Shown here in pieces: positions 52,986 through 62,936 of a stretch of 64,000 bases of DNA. The position numbers were made by a program, and so were the translations under genes. The notes beneath the pieces were generated by a model. That model searched no databases. It saw only the letters and a program-made list of their open reading frames with translations, and was not told the origin of the DNA. The first letter of the stretch is position 1, and the number at the start of each line of letters is the position of its first letter. Source of the stretch: Microbacterium indicum DSM 19969 (GTDB lineage: Bacteria; Actinomycetota; Actinomycetes; Actinomycetales; Microbacteriaceae); the NCBI RefSeq assembly GCF_000422385.1, contig NZ_AULR01000001.1:186001-250000 (forward strand). The letters run 5' to 3'.

Positions 52986-54157
52986 GCGGGGACCTCCTCG
53001 GGGACGATCGCGACGACGGCGAAGTCGCGAGCGCCGCGCCGGATCTCGGCGGCCCCTCCGGCCTCGGCGACGCGCCGCTCGATCCCGGCGAGGCCGGATC
53101 CGCCGCCCTCCCCCGGCGCGCCCGCGTCGTTGGCGATCTCGTACCTCCACCCCTCAGGCACGCGCGCGAGCGAGAGCCGCGCCCACCTGCCGCCGCCGTG
53201 CCGCAGCACGTTCGTCGTCGTCTCGCGGATGACGGGGCCCAGGACCCCCGACGGCGCCGAGGACGCGCCCGGATCCACCTCGGCCTCGGCCGACGTCCCC
53301 GCCGCCCGCAGGAGGTCGACGGCGTTGGCGATCTCATCGGCCACGGGCACGCCGCGGAACCGCATCGCGAGGTCGCGGGTGCCCTGCCTCGCCTCCTCGA
53401 CGCTCGCGCGCGCGAGGCGCAGCTGGTCGAGCGCCGCGCCGGGGTCGCGGGGCATGAGCCGCTCGGCGAGCTCGAGCTGCAGGGCGATGACCTGCAGGTG
53501 ATGCCCCTGCAGGTCGTGGACGTCGTTCGCGACGCGCAGCCGCTCCTGCGTCGCGCCGAGCCGGGCGTCGGCGGCGCGCGCGGCGTCGAGCGTCCGGACG
53601 ACGTCCCACCACCAGAGCGAGAGGACCGACGCCGCGGGGAGGACGACCGAGATGAACCCGGACGTCCAGCCGCCGTTCGCGACCGCCCAGCCGCCGTCGG
53701 CGGGGAACGTCACGCGGGCGTCGACGGCCCACGCCGCCGCGACGAGGAGCGTCGCGCCGATCGAGACCCGCAGCCGCGTCCCCTGCGGCCAGTTCAGCAG
53801 CACGAGGGTCTGCGCGACGGGCGCCGCGAGAAGGATCCAGGACCCGACGGCCCACCACGCGAGCAGGCCGAAGGCGAGCGACGCCGCGAGCGCGATGCCG
53901 GCCCGCCGCCACCCGTGCGACCACTCGGCCTCGTCGCGCATGCGGTACGCCCAGAGGAGCGGCACCGTCGAGGCGAACCACGCGACGGATCCGACGGCGA
54001 CGAGCAGGACCCTCTCGCCCGGCACGCGGGTCCCGAGGGGCGAGACCGTCCAGATGAACGCGGCGACGGCCTCCATCGCGAGCACGCCGGAGAGCGTGTA
54101 CCACCAGGTGACCGCAATGCCTCGCGTCAGCCGCCTGGCCCCGAGAGGCGTCGTCAT
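52982..54157 (-). CDS. DesK-type sensor histidine kinase
   Basis: This 391-residue kinase has five to six membrane helices (residues 12-190), the dimerisation helix with VANDVHDLQGHHLQVIALQL (phospho-His in VHDLQGHH), IRETTTNVLRHGGG as N box and GSGLAGIERRVAEAGG as the G box. The pair is of the DesK/DesR type, which senses membrane or envelope state. A TAGGGT box (54170-54165) is 7 nt before ATG 54157. It is divergent from the export protein gene. Confidence 0.93.
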   Translation of the reverse strand: MTTPLGARRLTRGIAVTWWYTLSGVLAMEAVAAFIWTVSPLGTRVPGERVLLVAVGSVAWFASTVPLLWAYRMRDEAEWSHGWRRAGIALAASLAFGLLAWWAVGSWILLAAPVAQTLVLLNWPQGTRLRVSIGATLLVAAAWAVDARVTFPADGGWAVANGGWTSGFISVVLPAASVLSLWWWDVVRTLDAARAADARLGATQERLRVANDVHDLQGHHLQVIALQLELAERLMPRDPGAALDQLRLARASVEEARQGTRDLAMRFRGVPVADEIANAVDLLRAAGTSAEAEVDPGASSAPSGVLGPVIRETTTNVLRHGGGRWARLSLARVPEGWRYEIANDAGAPGEGGGSGLAGIERRVAEAGGAAEIRRGARDFAVVAIVPEEVPA

Positions 54158-54176
54158 AGCTACAACCCTAGGGGCG

Positions 54177-54188
54177 TGACACATGTCA
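54177..54188. promoter_or_regulatory. Palindrome TGACACATGTCA in the kinase/export gap
   Basis: The dyad has 5-bp TGACA/TGTCA arms and lies 7 nt upstream of the kinase promoter box, in the 157-nt gap shared with the export gene. It could be the response regulator site. The 10-mer GTGACACATG is also found at 35562. Confidence 0.4.
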
Positions 54189-54314
54189 TGGGAGGGCCGG
54201 GCGAAAGGCCCGGGCGCGGGTGACAGGGGCGCACTTCTCCGCTCTCCGCCCTCCCTGTTGGCTGGAGGAACTCCCCGACGAGAGCCGCCGGGGATCCCCT
54301 CCAGGAGGCACCCC

Positions 54315-54818
54315 ATGAACCTCATCGACACGTTCCAGAACCTCGTCGCGCAGGTCCCCGAGCTCGTGCAACCGCTCATCGTCGCGCTCGCCGCGGCCAT
54401 CCCCTACATCGAGGGCGAGGGCGCGGTGGCGATCGGGATCATCGGCGGGATCCACCCCATCGTCGCCGCCGTCGCGGCGATCGCCGGGAACCTGATCTGC
54501 GTCGTCGCGGTCGTCCTCGTCACGACGGGCGCACGCGAGGCGGTCGTCGCCCGCCGCCGCGCCTCGGCTGTGGGAGACGCCCCCGCGCAGGAGTCGTCGC
54601 CGCGCCGCGAGAAGCTGCAGAGGGCCCTCGTCCGCTACGGCGTCCCCGGCGTCAGCCTGCTCGGCCCGATCATCGTGCCGACCCAGCTGACCGCCGCGTT
54701 CCTCGCCGGCTCGGGCGTCTCCCGCGGCCGGATCCTCGCCTGGCAGGGCACCGCGATCGTGCTCTGGACGACGCTCCTGACGCTCGTCGCGACGGGCATT
54801 GTGAACGTGGTCGCGTAG
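54315..54818 (+). CDS. Small multidrug export (COG2426) membrane protein
   Basis: This 167-residue protein has three to four helices (LIVALAAAIPYIEGEGAVA; VAAVAAIAGNLICVVAVVLV; GVPGVSLLGPIIVPTQL, then AFLAGSGVSRGRI). The PYIEGEGA and GPIIVPTQ motifs fit the Sm_multidrug_ex family, a DedA-like group. AGGAGG lies 6 nt before ATG 54315. Its position opposite a DesKR-type system suggests envelope-stress control. Confidence 0.85.
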   Translation: MNLIDTFQNLVAQVPELVQPLIVALAAAIPYIEGEGAVAIGIIGGIHPIVAAVAAIAGNLICVVAVVLVTTGAREAVVARRRASAVGDAPAQESSPRREKLQRALVRYGVPGVSLLGPIIVPTQLTAAFLAGSGVSRGRILAWQGTAIVLWTTLLTLVATGIVNVVA

Positions 54819-54828
54819 GGCGATTCCC

Positions 54829-56268
54829 GGCTCATCGTGTTTGAGGGTGTAGCAGGGGTCTGAAGCCGCCGGTCTCGAGTAGCGACCGGGCGATGTAGTG
54901 GGTCAGGTTCCGGAAGCCCAGCGCGCTGCCGCGGAGGTGCTCAAGGCGACCGTTGATCGCCTCGGACGGGCCGTTGGACGTGCCGGGGTGGTCGAAGAAC
55001 GCGAGGACGTCGGCGGCACGGCGCGTGATCGTGCGGCCGAGGCTGATCAGCTCGGGCAGATCCTTCGGAACGCCGCTGGTGAGCCCCGCGATCATGGCCT
55101 CGAGGATCTTCTTCCCGCGCGCCGGATCCTTGTGTCGGTAGGCGGCGACGGCGCGCTGGTAGATGTCCTAGGCGATCTCGACGGCGAGGTGGTCGGGGTG
55201 CTGATCGAATACGTCCTCGAGCTTCGCGAGCTGATGCTGCGTCAACAGGCCGAGCCCCGTCCTGAGCAGGCGCCGGCAACCGTCAAGCGGATCACCCTTC
55301 CGGCCTCGATGCCCGAGAGTCTCCTGCTGAACACGCTGGCGGGTCTTGTCGAGGGCGTCGCCGACCAGGGCGACGACATGGAATGGGTCCATCACCGCGA
55401 CAGCGTCGGGGATCTCTTCGCCGGCGGCGGTCTTGTAGCCGGCGGACCCCGTCCATCGCGACGATGTCGATCCCGTCGCGCCAGGCCTCGGGGCGTCCGG
55501 AGAGCCAGGTCTTGAAGGCGTGTTTCGACCGGCCCGGGATCATGTCGAGCAGTCGGGCGGGGCCGGTCTTCTCGCGGGCCGGGGTGAGGTCGATGATCAC
55601 GGTCACGTACTTGTCGCCGAGGCGCGTGTGGCGCCAGACGTGCTCGTCGACACCGATCGTGGTCACCCCGTCGAACCGGGCGGGATCGTCGATCAGGACG
55701 CGCCGCCCTTCGGCGAGGATCGCGTCGTTGGCGGCATGCCAGGACACGTCGAGAGACTCCGCGACCCTGGCGACCGGTAGGTGCTGGCAGACGACCGCCT
55801 CGAGCGCCCACCGAACAGCGGCGCGGGTGAGCTTCCCGCGCGGCTCAGCAGCTGCCGTGGTGTCCTCGCGCCAGATCGTCCCGCACGAGGAACAGGCGAA
55901 GCGGCGGACGCGGACCAGGAGCGTCGTCGGCCGCCAACCCAGCGGGACATGCGCGAGACGGCGTGCCTGCGTTCCTCGGGCTATGCCCTCAGCACCGCAG
56001 CCGCGACAGAACGGGTCGCGGTCGGTGACACGGCACTCCAGCACCGCTTTATCCGGCGAGATCTCCTGACCGGTGACGGTGAGGCCGTGGTCGTCGAGGA
56101 GGCAGAACGCAGAGAGATCGGGGGTGGCGAAGGTACCGTGGGACACGTCGAGGTCTTTCGGATGGCGAGCGTAGGAACTTCCATCATCGGAAGGCCTCGA
56201 CCTCGTCTCCGCGACCGCCACGCCGCCGACTCGTCAGGCGGGCGCCACACCCTCAAACACGATGAGCC
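54829..56268. mobile_element. ISL3-family insertion sequence (inactive)
   Basis: Perfect 22-bp terminal inverted repeats, GGCTCATCGTGTTTGAGGGTGT at 54829-54850 and its complement at 56247-56268 (listed here as two blocks of the same end), bound a 1440-bp element. The 8 bp on each side (CGATTCCC and TAAGGGGC) do not match, so the expected ISL3 target duplication is missing. The transposase inside is broken. Confidence 0.9.
54832..56146 (-). pseudogene. ISL3 transposase, frameshifted and with an internal stop
   Basis: From GTG 56146 the frame encodes the zinc-finger head (DPFCRGCGAEG, FACSSCGTIWRED), the HTH and the DDE start (IGVDEHVWRH, GDKYVTVIIDL, DGIDIVAMDG). Near 55450 the frame shifts; it continues as MDPFHVVALVGDALDKTRQR, hits TAG at 55170-55168 (a Trp codon in intact relatives is likely), and resumes to the end ALGFRNLTHYIARSLLETGG. 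At least two inactivating changes are present. Confidence 0.9.
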
Positions 56269-56273
56269 TAAGG

Positions 56274-56298
56274 GGCTCTTCGCCGTTGAGGGTGTAGT
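56274..56298 (+). repeat. Orphan ISL3-type terminal repeat
   Basis: GGCTCTTCGCCGTTGAGGGT followed by GTAG has the GGCTCTTC start typical of ISL3-family ends and shares GTTGAGGGTGTAG-like sequence with the element at 54829. It points away from that element and begins 5 bp after its right end, so two ISL3 ends stand head to head. Confidence 0.6.
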
Positions 56299-56299
56299 A

Positions 56300-56817
56300 G
56301 GTCGAGCGCGTCATCGGCCTGGAAGGGGGCGGGGGCTTCCGGCGGACGGGCAGTGTCGCTGCGAGACAGAGCGTTGCGTGGTACCTGCGTGCGGTCTTGT
56401 CGGCCCTTGTCGTCGTCCGCGTCGAACACAGTGAGACGTCCGGGTTGTTTCCGACGCTGAGCAAGCTGATCGTCCGTTCTGGGATCGTCGTCTTCACGTC
56501 CCATGCCCGCAGCCACACCCGATTCGCTCTCGAAGAGTAGCCCTAGTCCGCACGCAACCGATCTGGCCGGGAACGGGGACGTCCGGCGGTGGCGACGAAG
56601 CCGAGCGGCCTGCCCTTGCCATCGCGGGCGAGGTGCGTCTTCGTCGTGAGCCCGCGCGCGATCGCATGATTAGTCGGTTCAGTGCTGGTCTTGCTGTAAT
56701 TCGAACCGCTTCAACCGCGACCCAACGATCCGCCAACGGACGCCCTCGCGTCTTCGCAGGCGGGAACAGCGGTCCGATCACAGCCGACGTCTCATCGGAG
56801 ATCTCGTCGCGCGACAC
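56300..56817 (-). pseudogene. Degraded IS5-family (IS427-like) transposase
   Basis: The head MSRDEISDETSAVIGPLFPP and KTRGRPLADRW is intact from ATG 56817. After VAVEAV about a hundred codons are deleted; the next frame gives EPTNHAIARGLTTKTHLARD and GKGRPLGFVATAG. Further on, TTIPERT, DQLAQRRKQPGR, VFDADDDKGR and DKTARRYHATLCLAATL appear in alternating frames. This is the order of an IS5 transposase, shredded by several frameshifts. Confidence 0.75.
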
Positions 56818-56865
56818 GCCTCAAGCGCGACCGATGGTTGCGAGCCACCCATTCAGCAACACGTC

Positions 56866-58200
56866 CTAGCTCCAGAGCCCCAGCGCGAACTCGGCGATGA
56901 CGACGGACACGAGGTACGTCGCGGCGATCGCGACGATGCCGACGGGGATGATCTTCCACCCGATGCTCTTGAGGAGCGGGATGTCCTTGCCGAGCGTGAG
57001 GCCCGCGATCGCGAGGACGACGGTGCACGCCGCGAGGAAGTCGATCGACGCGACGCTCGCCTGGACGAGGTCGGCGACGGGCGAGATGGGCGTCGTCGAG
57101 AGCGCGCCGATCGTGATGACCCAGACGATCGCCGGCACCTTGCCTCGGGTCAGCTTCGCGAGACCGAAGCCCGCCATCGAGAGCGCCGCCAGCACGAGCC
57201 ACCCCGCGATGATCGACCAGTCGAACCCGCCGTGCGCGATCGCCGAGATGATGACGCCGCCGACCCCGAGGATCAGGAGCGCCGTCCACTTCGACATCGA
57301 GACGCCGGACGGCTGCGCGACGGCGTCCATCTTCGTGACCTGCGTCGGCGTCGGGTCGACGTCGGCGACGGCGAAGCGACCGCGGGCGAGCCAGCGGTAC
57401 ATGCGGTCGGCGAGCGGCAGCGCGATGAAGATGCCCGCGTACACCCCGAGGATGCCCGTGATGAGGTTCGACGCCGTCGCCATCGCGAGCACCTGGTCGC
57501 CGAGCTCGGGGTGCGCCTGCTGCACGACCGCCGCGGCCGCGGCCATCATGGATCCCGATCCGACGCCCGCGCCCATCGCGAGCGCGAGCGGGTCGAAGAG
57601 GCCCGTCGACGTCGCGAGCGACGCGATGATGCTCACGAGCACGGCGCCGAACAGCGTCCCGAACACGTACATCGAGAGCACGCCGCGGTACTGCGGCGAC
57701 GTCGTGCCGTAGCGCTCGCTGACCATCGCGAAGGATCCCTCGCGGTCGATCGAGAACGTCGCCCCGATCGTCGCGGGCCCCATCTTCAGCAGCACCGCGA
57801 TCGGCAGGGCGAGGATCAGCGTGCCGAACAGGTGGCCCAGCTCCTGGAGGAGCAGCGCCGGCCCCGCCTGGAACAGCACCTGGATGTTCGGGCCCAGCGT
57901 GAACGACAGCCGCGCGCAGAGCACCATGACCGCGACGCCCATGATGACGCTCGCCGCCTGCTGCATCCGGACGGGGACGCGCAGCCACGGCTGCGACGTG
58001 ACGGTTCCGCCCGCGAGGATCGCCCACACCATCGGCAGGATCGTGATCGAGGCGATGCCCAGCGGGATCACGAGGGGGCCCGCGAGCTGCGCGCCCGCGC
58101 CGATCACGACGAAGAGGCCGGCGAGGATCCAGAGCTGCGGCGTGCGCAGGGTGTAGCGGACGGTGTCGGCGACGCGGGTCGCCGCGGTGTTGACGGACAT
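56866..58200 (-). CDS. DUF3100 membrane protein
   Basis: This 444-residue integral membrane protein has about twelve hydrophobic segments in two halves, with MGAGVGSGSMMAAAAAVV in the middle and GLTLGKDIPLLKSIGWKIIP near the end. It matches the DUF3100 family, which resembles ion-coupled transporters. It is encoded 39 nt after an M20 amidohydrolase, with AGGAG 5 nt before ATG 58200, so it may bring in the amide-linked substrate of that enzyme. The IS scar begins right after its stop. Confidence 0.85.
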   Translation of the reverse strand: MSVNTAATRVADTVRYTLRTPQLWILAGLFVVIGAGAQLAGPLVIPLGIASITILPMVWAILAGGTVTSQPWLRVPVRMQQAASVIMGVAVMVLCARLSFTLGPNIQVLFQAGPALLLQELGHLFGTLILALPIAVLLKMGPATIGATFSIDREGSFAMVSERYGTTSPQYRGVLSMYVFGTLFGAVLVSIIASLATSTGLFDPLALAMGAGVGSGSMMAAAAAVVQQAHPELGDQVLAMATASNLITGILGVYAGIFIALPLADRMYRWLARGRFAVADVDPTPTQVTKMDAVAQPSGVSMSKWTALLILGVGGVIISAIAHGGFDWSIIAGWLVLAALSMAGFGLAKLTRGKVPAIVWVITIGALSTTPISPVADLVQASVASIDFLAACTVVLAIAGLTLGKDIPLLKSIGWKIIPVGIVAIAATYLVSVVIAEFALGLWS

Positions 58201-58239
58201 GGGTGCTCCTGCGGGGGAAAGGGGCGGGGCCGGGGTGGG

Positions 58240-59472
58240 TCAGGCCTCGAGCGTGACGCGGGTCGCACCCGCGGGCCGCTCGGCCTTCCGGCGCTTCAGC
58301 TCGGCGCGGACGGACGGGACGAGGGCGGCGTCGAGCGCCGTGAGGGCGATGACCGCAGCGCCGTCGAGCGCGGCGTCGTCGCCGGCGGGGGTCACGGCGT
58401 CCGCCGCGAAGCCGGGGTTGTGCGGGACCGCTTCGGATCCGAGGACCGCGATCATGCCGTGCAGCGTCGGCACGACCTGCGACACGTTGCCCATATCGGT
58501 CGATCCGCCGCCGAGCGTGTCACCGGGCTCGAGGACGCGGCCGACGCGCTCCATGTTGGCGTCCCAGAGCGGCGCGAGCGTCGCGTCGTGCTCCATGGGG
58601 GCGTAGGGGTGCTCGGTCGGGGCCCAGCTCCAGCCCGCGCCCGTCGCGATCGCGGATCCCTCGAAGCACGCGAGCACGCGCTTCTTCGCGGCGCGCCACG
58701 TGTCGATCTCGTACGCGCGCACCTCGACCTGGAGGACGGCCTCGTCGGGGATGATGTTCGTCGCCTCGCCGCCGAGCGAGATGAAGGCGTTGAGGTTGAC
58801 CGACTTCGGCAGGTGCTGGCGCAGGAAGCCGATCGCGTTGAGCGACAGCGCGGCAGCCGAGGCGGCGTTGATGCCCTGCTCGGGGGCTCCGGCGGCGTGG
58901 GCGGTCACGCCCGTGAAGGTCACGGCGAAGCGGTCGACCGCCGTCGACGCGAACGCCGTCGCACCCTTGTCGACGCCCGCCGCGCCGTGGACCATGAGCG
59001 AGAAGTCGGCGTCCTCCCACGCGCCCGCCTGGAGCAGATCGACCTTGCCGCCGCCGTGTTCCTCGGCGGGCGTGCCGAGCAGCTTGATCCGGAGGCCCGC
59101 GCGGTCGGCGACCGGCTTGAGCGCGATCGCCGCTCCGACGCCCGCCGTCGCGATGATGTTGTGGCCGCACGCGTGGCCGACGCCGGGCAGCGCGTCATAC
59201 TCGGCGCAGATGACGACCGTCAGGTCGCCGTCGCCGTAGACCGCCTCGATCGCGGTGTCGAGGCCGTACGCGCCCGTCGTGACCGCGAACCCTTCGGCCG
59301 CCATGATCTCGGCGACGCGGGCGGCCGCGCGGTGTTCCTCCCAGCTGAGCTCGGGGTCGGCGTTGATCGCGTGACTCAGGGCGAGGAGCTGCTCGCGGCG
59401 GCTCTCCACCGCCTGCTCGATCTCGCGCTTCAGCGCGTCGATGTCGGTCGGGACGGAAACGGCGGTGCTCAT
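58240..59472 (-). CDS. M20-family amidohydrolase/peptidase
   Basis: This 410-residue enzyme has the metal-binding motifs VGHACGHNIIA, GTPAEEHGGGKVDLL (catalytic Glu pair) and GSTDMGNVSQVVPTLH, and the dimerisation domain VTFTGVTAHAAGAPEQGINA. It is of the AbgB / aminoacylase-1-like type that hydrolyses N-acyl or N-aminobenzoyl amino acids. AGGAGA lies 4 nt before ATG 59472. It is followed by DUF3100. Confidence 0.92.
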   Translation of the reverse strand: MSTAVSVPTDIDALKREIEQAVESRREQLLALSHAINADPELSWEEHRAAARVAEIMAAEGFAVTTGAYGLDTAIEAVYGDGDLTVVICAEYDALPGVGHACGHNIIATAGVGAAIALKPVADRAGLRIKLLGTPAEEHGGGKVDLLQAGAWEDADFSLMVHGAAGVDKGATAFASTAVDRFAVTFTGVTAHAAGAPEQGINAASAAALSLNAIGFLRQHLPKSVNLNAFISLGGEATNIIPDEAVLQVEVRAYEIDTWRAAKKRVLACFEGSAIATGAGWSWAPTEHPYAPMEHDATLAPLWDANMERVGRVLEPGDTLGGGSTDMGNVSQVVPTLHGMIAVLGSEAVPHNPGFAADAVTPAGDDAALDGAAVIALTALDAALVPSVRAELKRRKAERPAGATRVTLEA

Positions 59473-59554
59473 GGGTCTCCTTCTGCTGCTCACCTGTCGA
59501 ACAGTGTGTCGGAGAAATGATTCGGGCGTGTGACGCGCCCCTATGCCGCCCGCG

Positions 59555-60913
<1,359 letters not shown>

Positions 60914-60991
60914 GTGTGGTGCTCCCGTCGTGCAGCCTTCAATTCTAACCGTCGCCCTGTTTCCGACACGTGTCGACCCACGTCGGGGCTC

Positions 60992-61013
60992 CGCAGGTTA
61001 ACGACAGCTGAAC
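60992..61013 (-). promoter_or_regulatory. PHO-box-like direct repeat before pit
   Basis: Read on the minus strand, GTTCAGCTGTC is followed by GTTAACCTGCG, two 11-nt units close to the GTTCACC PhoP consensus. It lies 57 nt before the pit start and in reverse orientation, so PhoP could act there as activator or repressor. The match is weaker than at pstS. Confidence 0.45.
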
Positions 61014-61069
61014 TGTGCCGGTCATCCGCTCATTCTCGTGATACATCCACGCGCGAGAGAGGACAATCG

Positions 61070-62251
61070 GTGTACGTGGAAGAACTGATCGTCCTCTTGA
61101 TCGTGGTCGCGACCGCTCTGGCCTTCGATTTCACGAACGGGTTCCATGACACCGGCAACGCCATGGCCACGTCGATCGCCACGGGCGCGCTCAAGCCGCG
61201 CGTCGCGGTCGCGCTCTCCGCCGTCCTGAATCTCGTGGGTGCGTTCCTCTCGATCGAGGTCGCCAAGACGGTCGGCGGCGACGTCGTCGATCTCAGCCAC
61301 GCGCAGGGCGAGCAGCTCATGCTCATCGTCTTCGCCGGCCTCGTCGGCGGCATCATCTGGAACCTCCTGACCTGGCTCCTCGGCCTGCCCTCGTCGTCGA
61401 GCCACGCGCTCTTCGGCGGGCTCATCGGGGCGGGCCTCGTCTGGGGCATCACCTCGGGCGTCAACGGCGTCCTCTGGGGCTCGATCATCGGCAAGGTGGT
61501 CCTCCCCGCGCTCCTCTCCCCCGTCGTCGCCGCGCTCGTCGCCGCGATCGGCACCTGGGCGATCTACCGCATCACGCGGCGCGTGCCGCAGCGCATCGAG
61601 GAGAAGGGCTTCCGGTGGGGCCAGATCGGCACCGCCTCGCTCGTCTCGCTCGCGCACGGCACGAACGACGCGCAGAAGACGATGGGCGTGATCTTCCTCG
61701 CCCTCGTCGCGTACGGCTCAGTCACGGAGGAGGACGACATCCCCTTCTGGGTCAAGGTCGCCTGCGCGCTCGCGATCGCGCTGGGCACCTACCTCGGCGG
61801 GTGGCGCGTGATCCGCACGCTCGGCAAGGGCCTCGTCGAGATCTCGTCGCCCCAGGGCCTCGCGGCCGAGGCGTCGAGCGCCGCGATCATCCTCACCTCG
61901 AGCCACCTCGGCCTCCCCCTGTCGACGACCCACGTCGCGACCGGATCGATCCTCGGGTCCGGCATCGGCAAGAAGGGAGCCGAGGTCCGCTGGGGCGTCG
62001 CGGGCCGCATGGCCGCCGCGTGGGTCATCACCCTCCCGGCCGCCGCGATCGTCGGCGGCATCTGCTGGGCGATCGCCCACGCCCTCGGCGGCATCGTCGG
62101 CGTGCTCGTGGTCTTCGCGATCCTCGTCGGCCTCGCGCTGTTCATGTGGCTGCGCGCGAACGCGAAGCCCATCAACCCCGACAACGTCAACGAAGAGTGG
62201 GACGGCGGCCTCGAGCCCGCCGCCGCGGACAACGGAAAGGTCGCCGCCTGA
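61070..62251 (+). CDS. pit: Low-affinity inorganic phosphate transporter
   Basis: This 393-residue protein of the PiT family has the duplicated signature FDFTNGFHDTGNAMATSIAT at the N-terminus and LAHGTNDAQKTMGVIFLAL in the middle, SSSHALFGGLIGAG and STTHVATGSILGSG as paired repeats, and about ten helices. It imports metal phosphate with the proton gradient. The start is GTG 61070 with GAGAGAGGA upstream. It overlaps the next small gene as TGATG. Confidence 0.94.
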   Translation: MYVEELIVLLIVVATALAFDFTNGFHDTGNAMATSIATGALKPRVAVALSAVLNLVGAFLSIEVAKTVGGDVVDLSHAQGEQLMLIVFAGLVGGIIWNLLTWLLGLPSSSSHALFGGLIGAGLVWGITSGVNGVLWGSIIGKVVLPALLSPVVAALVAAIGTWAIYRITRRVPQRIEEKGFRWGQIGTASLVSLAHGTNDAQKTMGVIFLALVAYGSVTEEDDIPFWVKVACALAIALGTYLGGWRVIRTLGKGLVEISSPQGLAAEASSAAIILTSSHLGLPLSTTHVATGSILGSGIGKKGAEVRWGVAGRMAAAWVITLPAAAIVGGICWAIAHALGGIVGVLVVFAILVGLALFMWLRANAKPINPDNVNEEWDGGLEPAAADNGKVAA

Positions 62252-62517
62252 TGGACATCGATCTCCTCGGGATGCTGAACTCGCTCTGGCAGGTCGTCGT
62301 CGTCGGCCTTCTGTTCGGCGCCGGCCTCCCCGCCCTCTTCGCGCTCGGCATGCGGTCGCTCGCGACCGTCCCCGCGGGTCACGTCGTGAACGGCGACGAG
62401 CCCGTCCCCACCACCACGGCCGGGCGCATCGGCGCCATCGTGTGCTTCGGCCTCTGCGGCCTCGTCGCCCTCTTCGGCGTCGTGGTCATCGTCTTCGGCA
62501 AGCAGATCTTCGGATAG
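62251..62517 (+). CDS. Small two-helix membrane protein of the pit operon
   Basis: This 88-residue protein has hydrophobic segments at about 10-33 (LNSLWQVVVVGLLFGAGLPA) and 58-84 (GAIVCFGLCGLVALFGVVVI). No motif is recognised. Its translational coupling to pit suggests a small transporter partner. Confidence 0.8.
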   Translation: MDIDLLGMLNSLWQVVVVGLLFGAGLPALFALGMRSLATVPAGHVVNGDEPVPTTTAGRIGAIVCFGLCGLVALFGVVVIVFGKQIFG

Positions 62518-62525
62518 GAACCGAC

Positions 62526-62879
62526 ATGACCTCCACCGATCAGGCGCCCTTCGGCGACGAGCAGGACGGCGCCGCCGCTCCCTCCGGCATCGCGGCGGTC
62601 GTCGCGTGGCTGCGGCAGGGATACGCCGACGGCGTGCCCGCGCAGGACTACGTGCCGCTCCTCGAGGTGCTGCACCGCAAGCTCACCGACAGCGAGGTCG
62701 ACTCCGTGACGCGCGAGCTCATCGCGAGCGACAACGCGCCGTTCACGGCGGACGACATCGCCGAGGCCACCCGCCGCCGCGTGCTCGAGCACCCGAGCGA
62801 CGAGGACATCACCCGCGTCGCCGTGCGCCTCGTCGGCGCCGGCTGGCCGCTCGAGGGCTTCGCAGACCTCGAGAGCTGA
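62526..62879 (+). CDS. DUF3349 family protein
   Basis: This 117-residue soluble protein has the DUF3349 core IAAVVAWLRQGYADGVPAQD, YVPLLEVLHRKLTDSEVDSV, then RRRVLEHPSDEDITRVAVRL. The family is actinobacterial and of unknown function. It starts 8 nt after the small membrane protein with AGGA upstream, so it is probably the third gene of the pit operon. Confidence 0.85.
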   Translation: MTSTDQAPFGDEQDGAAAPSGIAAVVAWLRQGYADGVPAQDYVPLLEVLHRKLTDSEVDSVTRELIASDNAPFTADDIAEATRRRVLEHPSDEDITRVAVRLVGAGWPLEGFADLES

Positions 62880-62888
62880 CGCGCACGA

Positions 62889-62932
62889 CGAGAACGGCGC
62901 CGGATCCCCGCGGGGATCCGGCGCCGTTCTCG
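62889..62932. terminator. 44-bp perfect palindrome, bidirectional terminator
   Basis: CGAGAACGGCGCCGGATCCC is followed by CGCG and its full complement, with no loop mismatch. It separates the convergent DUF3349 and YhgE/Pip genes and can fold on either strand. Confidence 0.85.
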
Positions 62933-62936
62933 CGCG

